A stretch of DNA of 64,000 nt from Bradyrhizobium sp. 132 (GCF_023074185.1 NZ_JADPKY010000033.1:95239-159238); one strand, 5' to 3'. Positions 41,400 through 50,897 are shown, numbered from the stretch's first letter. Made by a program: numbers and translations. The notes: generated by a model from the sequence alone, not told the origin.

Positions 41400-42167
41400 A
41401 TGAGCACCGCCCTCTTCGACCTTTCCGGCCGCACCGCGCTCGTGACCGGCTCCTCCCGCGGCCTCGGCCGCGCCATCGCAGAGGGCATGGCCAAGGCCGG
41501 TGCCAGGATCATCGTCAACGGCGTCGATCCCAAGCGCGTGGAGCAAGCCGTCGCCGAATTTCGCGCCGCCGGCCACCAGGCCGAAGGCGCCGCCTTCAAT
41601 GTCACCGACGAGCCCGCAATCGTCGCAGCCTTCGACGGCTTCGACAGACAAGGCATTGCGATCGACATCGTCGTCAACAATGCCGGGATCCAGCACCGCA
41701 AGCCGCTCGTGGAGTTCACCACCGACGAGTGGCGCAAGGTGATCGAGACCAACCTCACCAGCGCCTTCGTGATCGGCCGCGAGGCGGCCAAGCGCATGAT
41801 CCCGCGCAAGCACGGCAAGATCATCAATATCGGCTCACTCGGCAGCGAACTCGCGCGTCCGACGATCGCGCCCTACACCGCCGCCAAGGGCGGCATCAAG
41901 AACCTGACCCGATCGATGGCGGTGGAATGGGCCCAGCACGGCATCCAGGCCAATGCGATCGGCCCCGGCTACATGCTCACCGACATGAACGAGGCGCTGG
42001 TCAACAACACCGACTTCAATAGCTGGCTGATGGGCCGCGTCCCCTCGAAGCGCTGGGGCAGACCGGACGAGCTGGTGGGCGCCGCGATCTTCCTGGCGTC
42101 CGACGCCTCCACCTATGTCAACGGCCAGATCATCTATGTCGATGGCGGCATGATCGCCGCGATGTGA
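41400..42167 (+). CDS. SDR dehydrogenase, gluconate 5-dehydrogenase-like
   Basis: The 255-aa SDR has VTGSSRGLGRAIAEG, VNNAGIQHR, the Ser in INIGSLGSE and the YTAAKGG Tyr-Lys pair. The sequence type (FDLSGRTALVTGSS, GNGVDP-like loop, RGRPDELVGA region as KRWGRPDELVG) is that of gluconate 5-dehydrogenase/IdnO proteins, which interconvert 5-ketogluconate and gluconate. It follows the dehydratase by 11 nt and precedes the idonate-dehydrogenase-like gene by 25 nt. Confidence 0.85.
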   Translation: MSTALFDLSGRTALVTGSSRGLGRAIAEGMAKAGARIIVNGVDPKRVEQAVAEFRAAGHQAEGAAFNVTDEPAIVAAFDGFDRQGIAIDIVVNNAGIQHRKPLVEFTTDEWRKVIETNLTSAFVIGREAAKRMIPRKHGKIINIGSLGSELARPTIAPYTAAKGGIKNLTRSMAVEWAQHGIQANAIGPGYMLTDMNEALVNNTDFNSWLMGRVPSKRWGRPDELVGAAIFLASDASTYVNGQIIYVDGGMIAAM

Positions 42168-42192
42168 TCGCGAAGAACCAAGGAACGAACCC

Positions 42193-43224
42193 ATGCGCGC
42201 CGTCGTCATTCACGCACCGAAAGATTTGCGGATCGACCTCTATCCAGATGCAGCGCCTGGTCCGGGTGAAGTCCGCGTCAAGATCGCGAACGGCGGCATC
42301 TGCGGGTCCGATCTGCACTACTATCATCACGGCGGCTTCGGCGTCGTGCACATCCAGCAACCGATGGCACTGGGGCACGAGATCGCCGGCGTGGTCGCCG
42401 ATGTCGGTGACGGCGTCACCGGCGTAAAGGCCGGCACGCGCGTCGCGGTCAATCCGAGCAAGCCGTGCGGCCGGTGCCTGCATTGCCAGGAAGGCATGCG
42501 CAACCAGTGCCTCGACATGCGCTTCCTCGGCAGCGCGATGCGCTTTCCCCATGTGCAAGGCGGCTTTCGCGAGTTCGTCACGGTCGATGCGACGCAGGCC
42601 GTGCCCATCGCGGACAAGCTGTCGCTGGCGGAAGCCGCGGTCGCCGAGCCGCTCGCGGTGTGCCTGCATGCCGGCAAGCAGGCCGGCCCCCTGCTCGGCA
42701 AGCGCGTGCTGATCACCGGCTGCGGCCCGATCGGCGCACTGATGATCCTGGTCTCGCGCTTCGGCGGCGCGGCCGAGATCGTGGTTACAGATGTCGCGGA
42801 GGCCCCGCTTGCGGTCGCCAGAAAGCTCGGTGCCACTCACGCCATCAATGTCGTGGCCGATGCCACGGCGCTTGATCCCTGGCGCACCGGCAAGGGTGTG
42901 TTCGACACGCTGTTCGAAGCCTCGGGCAACCAGGCCGCGCTGCGCACCGCGCTCGACGTGCTCAGGCCCGGCGCCACATTGGTGCAGCTCGGCCTCGGCG
43001 GCGAGATGACGCTGCCGATCAACTCCATCGTCGCCAAGGAATTGCAGTTGCGCGGCACCTTCCGCTTCGATCCCGAGTTCGAGCTTGCGGTGCGGCTGAT
43101 GGGCGAAGGCCTGATCGACGTGAAACCGCTGATTACGGCGGCGATGCCGTTCGAGAACGCGGTCGCGGCATTCGAGCTCGCCAGCGACCGCTCGCAGTCG
43201 ATGAAGGTGCAGCTGACCTTCTGA
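42193..43224 (+). CDS. idnD: L-idonate 5-dehydrogenase-like zinc enzyme
   Basis: The 343-aa MDR-type enzyme has catalytic zinc motifs (GGICGSDLHYYHHGG; GHEIAGVVADVG), the structural zinc cysteines (CGRCLHCQEGMRNQC) and ITGCGPIGALM for NAD(P). The YYHHGGFG segment is characteristic of L-idonate 5-dehydrogenases, which oxidise idonate to 5-ketogluconate, matching the adjacent gluconate-5-dehydrogenase-like SDR. AAGGAA precedes the ATG. The presence of a dehydratase means the real substrate may differ. Confidence 0.82.
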   Translation: MRAVVIHAPKDLRIDLYPDAAPGPGEVRVKIANGGICGSDLHYYHHGGFGVVHIQQPMALGHEIAGVVADVGDGVTGVKAGTRVAVNPSKPCGRCLHCQEGMRNQCLDMRFLGSAMRFPHVQGGFREFVTVDATQAVPIADKLSLAEAAVAEPLAVCLHAGKQAGPLLGKRVLITGCGPIGALMILVSRFGGAAEIVVTDVAEAPLAVARKLGATHAINVVADATALDPWRTGKGVFDTLFEASGNQAALRTALDVLRPGATLVQLGLGGEMTLPINSIVAKELQLRGTFRFDPEFELAVRLMGEGLIDVKPLITAAMPFENAVAAFELASDRSQSMKVQLTF

Positions 43225-43237
43225 AGCCGCCTGAAGC

Positions 43238-44122
43238 CTATTGCCGCGGCTGGCTCTCGATCAGCCGGTCGCTGACCAGCCGCACGGCGCCCCTTCTCCA
43301 CGAATAGTCCGCGCCCAGGCGCAGGCCGCTGTCGCCGCGTGCGAGCACGGCGCCGGTCTTTGCATCGCGCACCTGGAATCCGAGCGTGTATTCGGTGCGG
43401 CTAACCCGCCGCACCACCCCGATCAGCGACTGATCCGCGCCGAGCCTTTGCGCAATCGCCGCCTCGCAGCCACCGCAGTCGCGTAGCGCGCGCGCCTTCA
43501 CCGCCTCCTCGTTTGCACTGCCGACATCGACGAGGCGGTAGCGGCCGGATTGGCCGAGGGCGTCGCGGACGCTGCCGGTCACTTCGGCCAGATAGGATGC
43601 ATCTGCGGCCGCGAGGCCGGCGGCCGGTGCCGCGGTGTTGTCGTCGAGCTCGAATTCGAACACCGTCAGCGCGATCGGCGCGGGCGTGCCGAGCGCGGCC
43701 ATCACCTCGCGGGACACGAAGGTCTCGGCGCGCTCCCATGATTCATCATTGTCGCCGCGGAAGGTGTAGAGCTTGTCCATCACGACCTTCCTGGCGCCAA
43801 CGTCGATGACGGCGACCTTGGCCCATTGCACCAACGTGCTCGTCTTCTGGATGCCGCCGATGACCTTGAACGCCGCGCCGTCCTGCGCCGACGGCACGAG
43901 CCGGTAGCGCCGGTCTCCGCCGATGTCTCGCCGCAGCGCGGCCATGAAGGCCGACAGCCGTCGCTCGTGGGCGGCGGTCTGGTTGGCCGGTTCAGCCGAC
44001 GTATCGGTATAGCTGAAGTCGTCCATGGCGACGCCGAGGGCGGTCTCGGCGCCGGCCAGCGCATAAGACGCCGGAAGGACGACAAGCAAACAAGCAGAGA
44101 GGATCAACCGGCGCAGGTGCAT
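43238..44122 (-). CDS. secreted DUF3280/DUF2380-like protein with duplicated domain
   Basis: The 294-aa protein has a signal peptide (LRRLILSACLLVVLPASYAL) cut near residue 25. The mature part holds two similar halves, VAMDDFSYTDTSAE...RYRLV and FEFELDDNTAAPA...GRYRLVD, each followed by a beta-rich VIGG/VGVV segment. Families of this type are annotated as unknown secreted proteins. ATG 44122 is preferred since a longer in-frame start would hide the signal peptide. It diverges from a two-component operon, which may regulate it. Confidence 0.65.
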   Translation of the reverse strand: MHLRRLILSACLLVVLPASYALAGAETALGVAMDDFSYTDTSAEPANQTAAHERRLSAFMAALRRDIGGDRRYRLVPSAQDGAAFKVIGGIQKTSTLVQWAKVAVIDVGARKVVMDKLYTFRGDNDESWERAETFVSREVMAALGTPAPIALTVFEFELDDNTAAPAAGLAAADASYLAEVTGSVRDALGQSGRYRLVDVGSANEEAVKARALRDCGGCEAAIAQRLGADQSLIGVVRRVSRTEYTLGFQVRDAKTGAVLARGDSGLRLGADYSWRRGAVRLVSDRLIESQPRQ

Positions 44123-44314
44123 GAAAGGGCCTCGTGGGACGGAGCGGCGCGCCAATCTGGACGGCGGAATCAGGCCATGCAGCAGCGCCGGTCCCGGCGA
44201 TCGCCGGGAAAATTTCACGACGGTACACCGTAGTCACGCCTGGCGGCTTTCCGCCGGTTGCGTTCTGCCGTTTAATGCGGGCGCGACAAACCCATTCGCA
44301 CCAGGTGCCCGCCG

Positions 44315-45700
44315 ATGTGGAACCGCCCGAGGTTCGATCTCAAAGTCCGTCTGACGTTGCGCGTGGCCGCGATATCGGCCGCCTGCTTCGCCGCGATCTC
44401 CGCCTATTTCCTGATTACGGCCGACCGCGCCGCGCATGCGCGCCTCGACGATATCGCCGCCATTGTGGCGAAGACGCTGGAGCTGCAACAGGGCAAGATC
44501 CAGTGGGTTGCCAGTCCGCGCTCGGACTTTCCCAACCTCGACCCCGTTTCGGCCTATGTGATGACGCCCGGCCTGTGCCTGGCGTTCCGCGGCACGAGCG
44601 GCGACATCCTCCAGCGCTTCTGTAGCGGCGCGCCGGTCCCGGCGAGCCCGCCGCCGCAAGTTTTCGCGGCCTTCTATCGCGGCCTGTTCGACCCCGGCCG
44701 CGAAGCCGCACGGCCTGTGATCGTGCGCGGAGCGAAGCTCGGCGAGGCCGTGGTCTCGGTCGAGCCGGCCGTGCAGACGGCGGAGGCCTGGCACGAGGCC
44801 GGCCGCTTGATGCTGGCGCTGGCGATCGCGCTGCCGCTGCTCTGCGCGCTGGTCTACGCCGCGCTGGCACGCGCGCTGCGCCCCACCCGCATGATCCGCA
44901 CCGGCCTCGAGCGGATTGCCGCCAACGACCTCACCACACGGCTGCCGCCGTTCGACCTTGCCGAGCTCTCCGCGATCGGCGACGGATTCAACCATCTCGC
45001 CGAAAGCCTCGACAATGCGCTTGCCGAACGCAGCGAGCTGACGCGAAAGCTGATCGCGCTCCAGGACGAGGAGCGCCGCCATCTCGCGCGCGAGCTGCAT
45101 GACGAGTTCGGCCAGTCGCTCGCCGCCATCCGCGCGCTCGCCTCCTCCGCCCGCCAGACCGCCGCGCAGGACTGCCCTTCCCTGCTTGGCGAATGCGACG
45201 GCATCGCGCGGACCGCAACCGGCATGATGGAGACGCTGCGTGGCACGCTGTTCCGGCTGCGGCCACCCGATGTCGAGGAGCTCGGGCTGGTCGCCAGCCT
45301 CGAAGGCCTGGTCGCGGGCTGGAACGGGCGCAGCCGCGGCGAGACACGTTTCTCGATCCGGTTCGACGGGGCGTTCGAGACGCTGCCGGCCACGATCAGC
45401 GCCAGCCTTTACCGCATCGTGCAGGAGGCGCTCACCAACGCCGCCAAGCATGCCGTCGCCACGCGGGTCAGCCTGGAATTGACGATGGGGGCCAGCGAGA
45501 TCGCGCTTGCGATCGACGATGACGGACGCGCGACCGATCCCGTCGCGAAATCCGGAATGGGCCTGCTCGGCATGCGTGAGCGCGTCGCCGCCTTGCGCGG
45601 CCAATTGAGCTTCGAGGCCGCGCCGAACGGCGGCTCTGCACTGCGCGTGGTCATTCCGCTCGCAGCCGCCGATCGGCAGCCGCTGGAGCGCGCCGCATGA
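44315..45700 (+). CDS. NarL/UhpB-type sensor histidine kinase
   Basis: The 461-aa kinase has TM1 (about 14-36), a 120-residue periplasmic loop, TM2 (about 165-190), a HAMP domain and a HisKA_3 domain with H262 in HLARELHDEFGQSL, followed by an HATPase_c domain (EALTNAAKHA; SGMGLLGMRERV). It signals to the LuxR-type regulator encoded next, which overlaps it by 4 nt. Stimulus unknown. The neighbouring secreted protein could be a target or a ligand binder. Confidence 0.9.
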   Translation: MWNRPRFDLKVRLTLRVAAISAACFAAISAYFLITADRAAHARLDDIAAIVAKTLELQQGKIQWVASPRSDFPNLDPVSAYVMTPGLCLAFRGTSGDILQRFCSGAPVPASPPPQVFAAFYRGLFDPGREAARPVIVRGAKLGEAVVSVEPAVQTAEAWHEAGRLMLALAIALPLLCALVYAALARALRPTRMIRTGLERIAANDLTTRLPPFDLAELSAIGDGFNHLAESLDNALAERSELTRKLIALQDEERRHLARELHDEFGQSLAAIRALASSARQTAAQDCPSLLGECDGIARTATGMMETLRGTLFRLRPPDVEELGLVASLEGLVAGWNGRSRGETRFSIRFDGAFETLPATISASLYRIVQEALTNAAKHAVATRVSLELTMGASEIALAIDDDGRATDPVAKSGMGLLGMRERVAALRGQLSFEAAPNGGSALRVVIPLAAADRQPLERAA

Positions 45701-46359
45701 GCGCGGCCGACGCGACCATTTTGCTGGTCGACGACCATTCCGTCGTCCGCGAGGGCTATCGCTCCGTGCTCGAGAAGCAGCCGGGATTGCGCGTCATCGC
45801 CGAAGCCGCCGACGGCGCGGAGGCCTATCGTCTGTTCAAATCCGAGGCGCCCGATCTCGTCATCATGGATCTGAGCATGCCCGGCATCGGCGGTATCGAG
45901 GCGGTCAGGCGCATCAGGCAGTGGGACAAGAGCGCGAGGATTCTCGTCTTCACCATGCATGAGAATGCCGGCTTTGCCGTGCAAGCGATCCGCGCCGGCG
46001 CCAAGGGGTACGTCACCAAGACCAGTCCGCCGGAGACGCTGGTGCGCGCGGTGATGGACGTGCTGGCCGGCAAGATCGCCATCAGCCCCGACATCGACCA
46101 TGAACTCGCACTGAGCCGGCTCGCCGGGGAAAGCTCGGCCGCCGACGTCCTCACACCGCGCGAGTTCGAGGTGCTGCGGCTGCTGCTCGCCGAGAACACG
46201 ACGGACGAGATCGCCGAGACGCTCCATGTCAGCCCGAAGACGGTGGCGAACCTGCATTCCCTGATCAAGGACAAGCTCGGCGTCGGCTCCGACATCGAGC
46301 TGGTCCGGCTGGCGCTACGCCAGGGAATATTGACGGAAGTCGATCTCGGCGAGGCCTGA
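45697..46359 (+). CDS. LuxR/NarL family response regulator
   Basis: The 220-aa protein has a receiver domain (LLVDDHSVVREG, D58 in VIMDLSMPGIGG, Lys in GYVTKTS) and a GerE helix-turn-helix (LTPREFEVLRLLLAENTTDE, HVSPKTVANLHSLIK). It overlaps the kinase gene by 4 nt, so they form a cognate pair. Targets are unknown; the divergent DUF3280-like gene is a candidate by position. Confidence 0.92.
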   Translation: MSAADATILLVDDHSVVREGYRSVLEKQPGLRVIAEAADGAEAYRLFKSEAPDLVIMDLSMPGIGGIEAVRRIRQWDKSARILVFTMHENAGFAVQAIRAGAKGYVTKTSPPETLVRAVMDVLAGKIAISPDIDHELALSRLAGESSAADVLTPREFEVLRLLLAENTTDEIAETLHVSPKTVANLHSLIKDKLGVGSDIELVRLALRQGILTEVDLGEA

Positions 46360-46371
46360 TCGCTCCCTGCG

Positions 46372-47334
46372 CTATGGCGCCAGCTTCGCTCCGTCAGGTG
46401 CAAACGCCTCGACCGTGTCGCCGATCCTGAACGACATCATGTCTCGCCCGACGAGGAGCGGTCCCTTGTATTCCGTCCGCGTGCGCAGGATCAGCGGCTC
46501 CTCCGGAATGTCGGGCGCCGGCTTTACCGTGCCGAACACGATGTGGGAGTACACGGCGAGTTTGGGCCTGGCGGAAGCAAAAATGCGGCCGGCTTCCTCG
46601 GGCGAGGTGTGGTGTGCCTGAATGTCCTTGTAGACGGGATTCCTGACCAGCAGCTCCGGCTCGATCACCGCGACCTCGTGTATCAGCAAATCGGCGCCTT
46701 CAGCCGCCGTCGCGATGCGCTCATCGTACCTGGTGTCGCCCGAGAGCACGACCTTGTGACCGCCATACGCGACGACGTAGCCGAAAGACGGCTTGATCTT
46801 GTCGCCGTGATCGACCTCGATCGCGGTGACCTTGACGCCATTGTTCTCATAGACCAGCCCAGGCCCGATGTCCTTTGCCGTGAAAGTGGCCGCAACCGGA
46901 TCGAGATGCTCGTCGTCGATACGAATGCGGATGTCATCCGTGAACGCCTTGGTCAGGTTCTCCGTCATGGCGACGGTGCCCTTAGGGCCATAAAGCTTCA
47001 TCGGCCCCTTGCGCGATGCCCAGGGCGTGGCGAGCCAGCTGGTCAGCCACATATCGGGAAGGCCGACGATATGGTCTGAATGCAGATGCGTGATGAAGTT
47101 GGCGGTGATCGCGCCAAGAGGAATCTTCAGCTTGTAGAGCTGCATCGTCGAACCGCGGCCGAGATAGAACAGCAGTTTTTCGCTGCCCGCCTCCACCAGC
47201 GTCGAGGCACTGAAGCTGGTCGGCCGCGGCGTCGGCACGCCGGTGCCCAACAGTGTGACCTTGATCGGATCGGCCGAGGCAGCTGAGGCGAATGCGAGCA
47301 GCACGAAGCATGCCCTCGAGAGGGTCCCAAACAT
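46372..47334 (-). CDS. exported MBL-fold metallo-hydrolase
   Basis: The 320-aa protein has a signal peptide (ACFVLLAFASAASA) and the metallo-beta-lactamase core: THLHSDHIVGL, IEVDHGD, LSGDTRYDE and YSHIVFG. The RNase Z-like HLHSDH layout with a secreted location fits arylsulfatase- or lactonase-like MBL hydrolases. AAAGGA precedes the ATG. It lies 36 nt downstream of the extradiol dioxygenase on the same strand, so it may be cotranscribed and act on a ring-cleavage or lactone intermediate, which is unproven. Confidence 0.85.
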   Translation of the reverse strand: MFGTLSRACFVLLAFASAASADPIKVTLLGTGVPTPRPTSFSASTLVEAGSEKLLFYLGRGSTMQLYKLKIPLGAITANFITHLHSDHIVGLPDMWLTSWLATPWASRKGPMKLYGPKGTVAMTENLTKAFTDDIRIRIDDEHLDPVAATFTAKDIGPGLVYENNGVKVTAIEVDHGDKIKPSFGYVVAYGGHKVVLSGDTRYDERIATAAEGADLLIHEVAVIEPELLVRNPVYKDIQAHHTSPEEAGRIFASARPKLAVYSHIVFGTVKPAPDIPEEPLILRTRTEYKGPLLVGRDMMSFRIGDTVEAFAPDGAKLAP

Positions 47335-47370
47335 ATTGTCCTTTCTTGGATGTCACATCGTGGCCGCGGA

Positions 47371-48354
47371 TCATTCGCGCGCGACCACTGAATCCAGCCA
47401 CGCGCAGTTCAGCGGCGGCATGTGGGGGTCGGCCACACGAACGCCACGCGACGCTGCATCCAGTCTCATGTCGCGCAGGCGCTTGCGCTGCTCCTCCGGC
47501 ATGTAGAGCCGCTCGTGGCCCCACAGCGACGGACCGTCAAAGGTCTCGTGCGGCTGCCAGGTCGCAGGCTCGATCACGCGCCCGCCCCAGCCATATTCGA
47601 TGAAGAAGCCAGACGGCGTGTTCACGTAGAATGACGTCATGTGGTCGTTGGTGTGCCGTCCGAGCGTGTAGGCGACGCGGCCGTCGTCCAGCTGCGCGAG
47701 GTCGTAGCCCTGCCCGACATCATCGAGGCTGCCGAGCTCGATCATGAAATGGTGCAGCGCCTTTCGTCCCGAGCCAACCATTGCAAAGGAGTGGTGACGG
47801 CCGTTGACGTGGAAGAAATAAAGTCCGTAGGGCTTGAGGCCGAAATCGGAGACGTGGAAGCCGAGCACGTCACGATAGAACGGCACCAGCGGCTCGACGT
47901 CCTCGACATTGAGCACGACGTGCCCCATGCCGAGCGCACCGGTGCGGAAACCCGAGATCGGCCGTCCCGGCTTGAACGGCTCGGTCGCAAGCTCCGGTTT
48001 GGAGAAGGCCTCGAGCCGGTTTCCGGCGGGATCGCCGAACACAATCAGCTCGGCGACACGCCGCTCGTCGGCCAGCGCGCGCGATCCCCGCGTCACCCTG
48101 ACCCCATGGCTTTCCAGCCGGCCGGCCAAATGGTTCAATTCGGCGGTCGACAGAACCTCCCATCCCATCACCGCAAGGCCGGCATCGCTGCTGCCATCGA
48201 CGATCAGCCGCTGCTTGCGATCGTCCATGCGGAAGGCGCACATCTTGCCGCCGCGATCGACCTGCTGCATGCCGAGCAGCCCGGTCGCCATCCGGTCCCA
48301 CTGGTCGAGCTGCGACGAGTTGATCCCGATATAGCCGAGCGCGGTGATTTCCAT
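47371..48354 (-). CDS. extradiol ring-cleavage dioxygenase (VOC, BphC-like)
   Basis: The 327-aa protein has the two VOC modules of type I extradiol dioxygenases. Iron ligands are visible as His in GALGMGHVVLNVED, His in HTNDHMTSFYVN and Glu in SGFFIEYGWGG. It cleaves a catechol-type ring next to the hydroxyls; BphC-like 2,3-dihydroxybiphenyl or 2,3-dihydroxyphenylpropionate are plausible substrates. It diverges from an IclR regulator with an inverted repeat between them and belongs functionally to the 48.5-53 kb operon. Confidence 0.9.
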   Translation of the reverse strand: MEITALGYIGINSSQLDQWDRMATGLLGMQQVDRGGKMCAFRMDDRKQRLIVDGSSDAGLAVMGWEVLSTAELNHLAGRLESHGVRVTRGSRALADERRVAELIVFGDPAGNRLEAFSKPELATEPFKPGRPISGFRTGALGMGHVVLNVEDVEPLVPFYRDVLGFHVSDFGLKPYGLYFFHVNGRHHSFAMVGSGRKALHHFMIELGSLDDVGQGYDLAQLDDGRVAYTLGRHTNDHMTSFYVNTPSGFFIEYGWGGRVIEPATWQPHETFDGPSLWGHERLYMPEEQRKRLRDMRLDAASRGVRVADPHMPPLNCAWLDSVVARE

Positions 48355-48442
48355 CGAATTCCTCCCGAGGGCATCGCGTCCGCCGCACTGCGGCGAACTT
48401 GATACCGGCCTCGCGCGCTCCTACGGTGGCGCCCCGCAATCG

Positions 48443-48458
48443 CTTCGCGTTCGCGAAG
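48443..48458. promoter_or_regulatory. inverted repeat in the IclR/dioxygenase divergent promoter
   Basis: CTTCGCG (48443-48449) TT CGCGAAG (48452-48458), perfect 7-bp arms, located 44 nt before the IclR start and 89 nt before the dioxygenase start. Confidence 0.42.
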
Positions 48459-48501
48459 ACGATAATCGCAAGGCTGCGGGCCACAAGAGAGGAAATACCA
48501 A

Positions 48502-49293
48502 GTGTCCAAGGAGCGGACGCGGAACGGTCAGCCGCGGCAGTCTGAGGGCGTCCGCGCTTTCGAGCGCGGGCTGGACGTGCTGCACGAAGTCAACCGCTCC
48601 GGCGGCATCCGCGCCGGCGACGTGGCGCGCGCGCTCGACCTGCCTCGCCCGACCGTCTACCGCCTGCTCGCGACACTGGAGGAACTGGGCTATGTCGCCC
48701 GCAGCGCCAGCGACGACCGTTTTCGCGTAACCCGGCGGGCGCTCAGCCTTGGCGACGGCTACGATCCCGGCGTAGTGATCTGCCAGGCGGCGGCACCTTT
48801 CCTCGCCGAGCTGAGCAAGACCCTGGTCTGGCCGGTCGATCTCTCGACTTACGAGAACGCCGCGATGGTGGTGCAGGAGACCACGCATTCGCGCAGCCCG
48901 CTCTCGATCGACCGCGGCATGATCGGCAAGCGCCTGCCGATGCTGCGGACCTCGGCGGGCCGCGCCTATCTCGCCGCGTGCCCCGCGCGCGAGTGCAAGC
49001 TGATCGTCAATCATTTACGCCGGATCGACGAGGCCGAAGATCGCCCTTTCCTCGACGAAGGCCGCCTCGACCGAATGGTCGCCGAGACGCAAGCGCGGGG
49101 CTACGCGATCCGCAGCGAGGGCGAATACAATCCCAAGACCGCCTCGATGGCGGTCCCTATCGTGCGCAATGGCGCCGTGTTCGGCTGCATCTCGATCATC
49201 TGGATCCGCTCGGCGCTAGGGATCGAGGAGGCGGTCGCCCAGTTTGCAGCGCAACTTCAGGAAACGGCGTCGGCCATTCCGCTCGAGATCTAG
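48502..49293 (+). CDS. IclR family transcriptional regulator (MhpR-like)
   Basis: The 263-aa regulator has an N-terminal winged helix (AFERGLDVLHEVNRSGGIRA, ARALDLPRPTVYRLLATLEE) and an IclR effector domain (DRGMIGKRLPMLRTSAGRAY; GYAIRSEGEYNPKTASMAVP). The start is GTG at 48502. Position at the head of a hydroxylase/hydrolase operon and divergent from a dioxygenase suggests control by the aromatic substrate, as for MhpR. Confidence 0.88.
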   Translation: MSKERTRNGQPRQSEGVRAFERGLDVLHEVNRSGGIRAGDVARALDLPRPTVYRLLATLEELGYVARSASDDRFRVTRRALSLGDGYDPGVVICQAAAPFLAELSKTLVWPVDLSTYENAAMVVQETTHSRSPLSIDRGMIGKRLPMLRTSAGRAYLAACPARECKLIVNHLRRIDEAEDRPFLDEGRLDRMVAETQARGYAIRSEGEYNPKTASMAVPIVRNGAVFGCISIIWIRSALGIEEAVAQFAAQLQETASAIPLEI

Positions 49294-49368
49294 GCGAGGC
49301 CGTCCGCTGGGCGGACACTTGGCACGGCGGCGTTGATGCGGCGGCATCGCTTGGGGAAGAGATACCCC

Positions 49369-50874
49369 ATGCAAGATAAATTCGCTCCTGAAGAGTTTGA
49401 CGTGGTGATCGTCGGCCGCGGCCCGGTCGGGATCACGCTCGCCAACCTGCTCGGCTTGTGCGGCGTACGGACGCTGGTGCTGGAGCGCGAGGCGCGGACC
49501 TATCATCTGCCGCGCGCAGTACATTTCGACGACGAATGCATGCGGGTGTTCCAGACCATCGGCCTCGCCGAGGCGATCCTGCCGCATGTCATCCTCAGCC
49601 CCGGCATGCTCTTTCTCGACGCCGACGGCCGGATGCTGCTGGACTGGTCGCGGCCACAGACATTGACGCCGATGGGATGGAATCTCAGCTATCGCTTCCA
49701 CCAGCCCGACCTGGAAGACGAGCTGATCGCTGGCCTCGCGCGCTGGCCGCACGTCGCCTTGCGCAGCCGCTGCGAGGTGTTCGCGCTGGATCAGGACGAG
49801 ACCGGCGTGCGCGTCCGTTACGAAGACCTTTCCAACGGGAAGCTGAGCGAAGTCCGCGCCGGCTATGTCATCGGTTGCGACGGTGCCAGATCTCTGGTGC
49901 GCCGCTTCATCGGCTCAGGCATGGACGATCTCGGCTTCCACGAGCGCTGGCTCGTGATCGACGTGCTGCTCAAGCGCGACCGCGACGATCTCGGCGACTA
50001 CAGCATCCAGCATTGCGATCCGCGCCGGCCGGCGACCTATGTTCGCGGCACAGGCACGCGGCGGCGCTGGGAGATCACGGTTCTCCCGGACGAGGACTCC
50101 CACGAGGTGGCGCAGCCGGCACATGTATGGGAGCTGCTGTCGCGCTGGATCACGCCCGAGGATGCCGAACTCGAGCGCGCCGCGGTCTACACCTTTCATT
50201 CCGTCATTGCGCAGCAATGGCGGAGCGGTCGTCTGCTGCTCGCCGGCGACTCCGCACATCAGACCCCGCCCTTCCTCGGTCAGGGCATGTGCGCAGGCAT
50301 CCGGGATGCCGCTAACCTTGCCTGGAAGCTTGCCGCGGTCCTGCACGGACGGGCGGAGGCAAATCTGCTCAACACTTATCAGCGCGAGCGCCAGCCGCAC
50401 GTGCGCGAGTTCATCGAGCTCGCTATCCGGCTGGGCGGCGTCATCAACACCAAGGCGATCGAAGCGGGCCTTGCCGCCGGCGAAGCCCGCGAGAATGCAC
50501 CGGTCAAGCTGCACGTCAAAAAGCCCCTGCTCGGTCCCGGCCTTGCGCTCGGCGATCTGGCTCTCGCCGGACATCTGGCGCCGCAGTTCGAGCTGAAAGA
50601 CGGCCGCCGCGGCGACGACCGGATCGGCTACTGCCACGTGCTGCTCGTCGAGAGCGCGGCCACGCTCTCGTCACGTCTCGCTCTGTCGCAGGCAGGAATC
50701 GACATCCTGATCAGCGACGACGCCGAAGGCGTCGGGCCATGGCTGCGCGAGCACGGCATCATTGCCGCACTCGTTCGCCCCGACCGCTACGTCCGTGGCA
50801 CCGCCCGGAACGACACCGAGCTCGACCGGCTCATTGCCGCCATCACGCCAACCCACGTGCCGTCCGCGGCCTGA
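49369..50874 (+). CDS. FAD-dependent aromatic monooxygenase (MhpA-like)
   Basis: The 501-aa flavoprotein has GxGxxG in VVIVGRGPVGITLANLLG, the DG motif VIGCDGARSLVR and the second FAD motif LLAGDSAHQTPPFLGQGMCA. These place it with 3-(3-hydroxyphenyl)propanoate hydroxylase and similar class A monooxygenases, which make the dihydroxy ring substrate for the dioxygenase across the operator. A thioredoxin-like C-terminal domain of about 100 residues is present. ATG 49369 follows GGGAAGAG. Confidence 0.88.
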   Translation: MQDKFAPEEFDVVIVGRGPVGITLANLLGLCGVRTLVLEREARTYHLPRAVHFDDECMRVFQTIGLAEAILPHVILSPGMLFLDADGRMLLDWSRPQTLTPMGWNLSYRFHQPDLEDELIAGLARWPHVALRSRCEVFALDQDETGVRVRYEDLSNGKLSEVRAGYVIGCDGARSLVRRFIGSGMDDLGFHERWLVIDVLLKRDRDDLGDYSIQHCDPRRPATYVRGTGTRRRWEITVLPDEDSHEVAQPAHVWELLSRWITPEDAELERAAVYTFHSVIAQQWRSGRLLLAGDSAHQTPPFLGQGMCAGIRDAANLAWKLAAVLHGRAEANLLNTYQRERQPHVREFIELAIRLGGVINTKAIEAGLAAGEARENAPVKLHVKKPLLGPGLALGDLALAGHLAPQFELKDGRRGDDRIGYCHVLLVESAATLSSRLALSQAGIDILISDDAEGVGPWLREHGIIAALVRPDRYVRGTARNDTELDRLIAAITPTHVPSAA

Positions 50875-50897
50875 CCGACTTCTCTCAAGGATATCTC

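Noticed and set aside
44234..45604. 456-aa minus-strand open frame opposite the sensor kinase
   Set aside because: It lies antisense to a clear kinase with H262 and ATPase motifs; composition is Arg/Gly/His-rich as expected of an antisense GC-rich shadow.
49302..49316. Short hairpin GTCCGC-TGG-GCGGAC after the IclR gene
   Set aside because: Only 6-bp arms in GC-rich DNA; too weak to call a terminator or operator.
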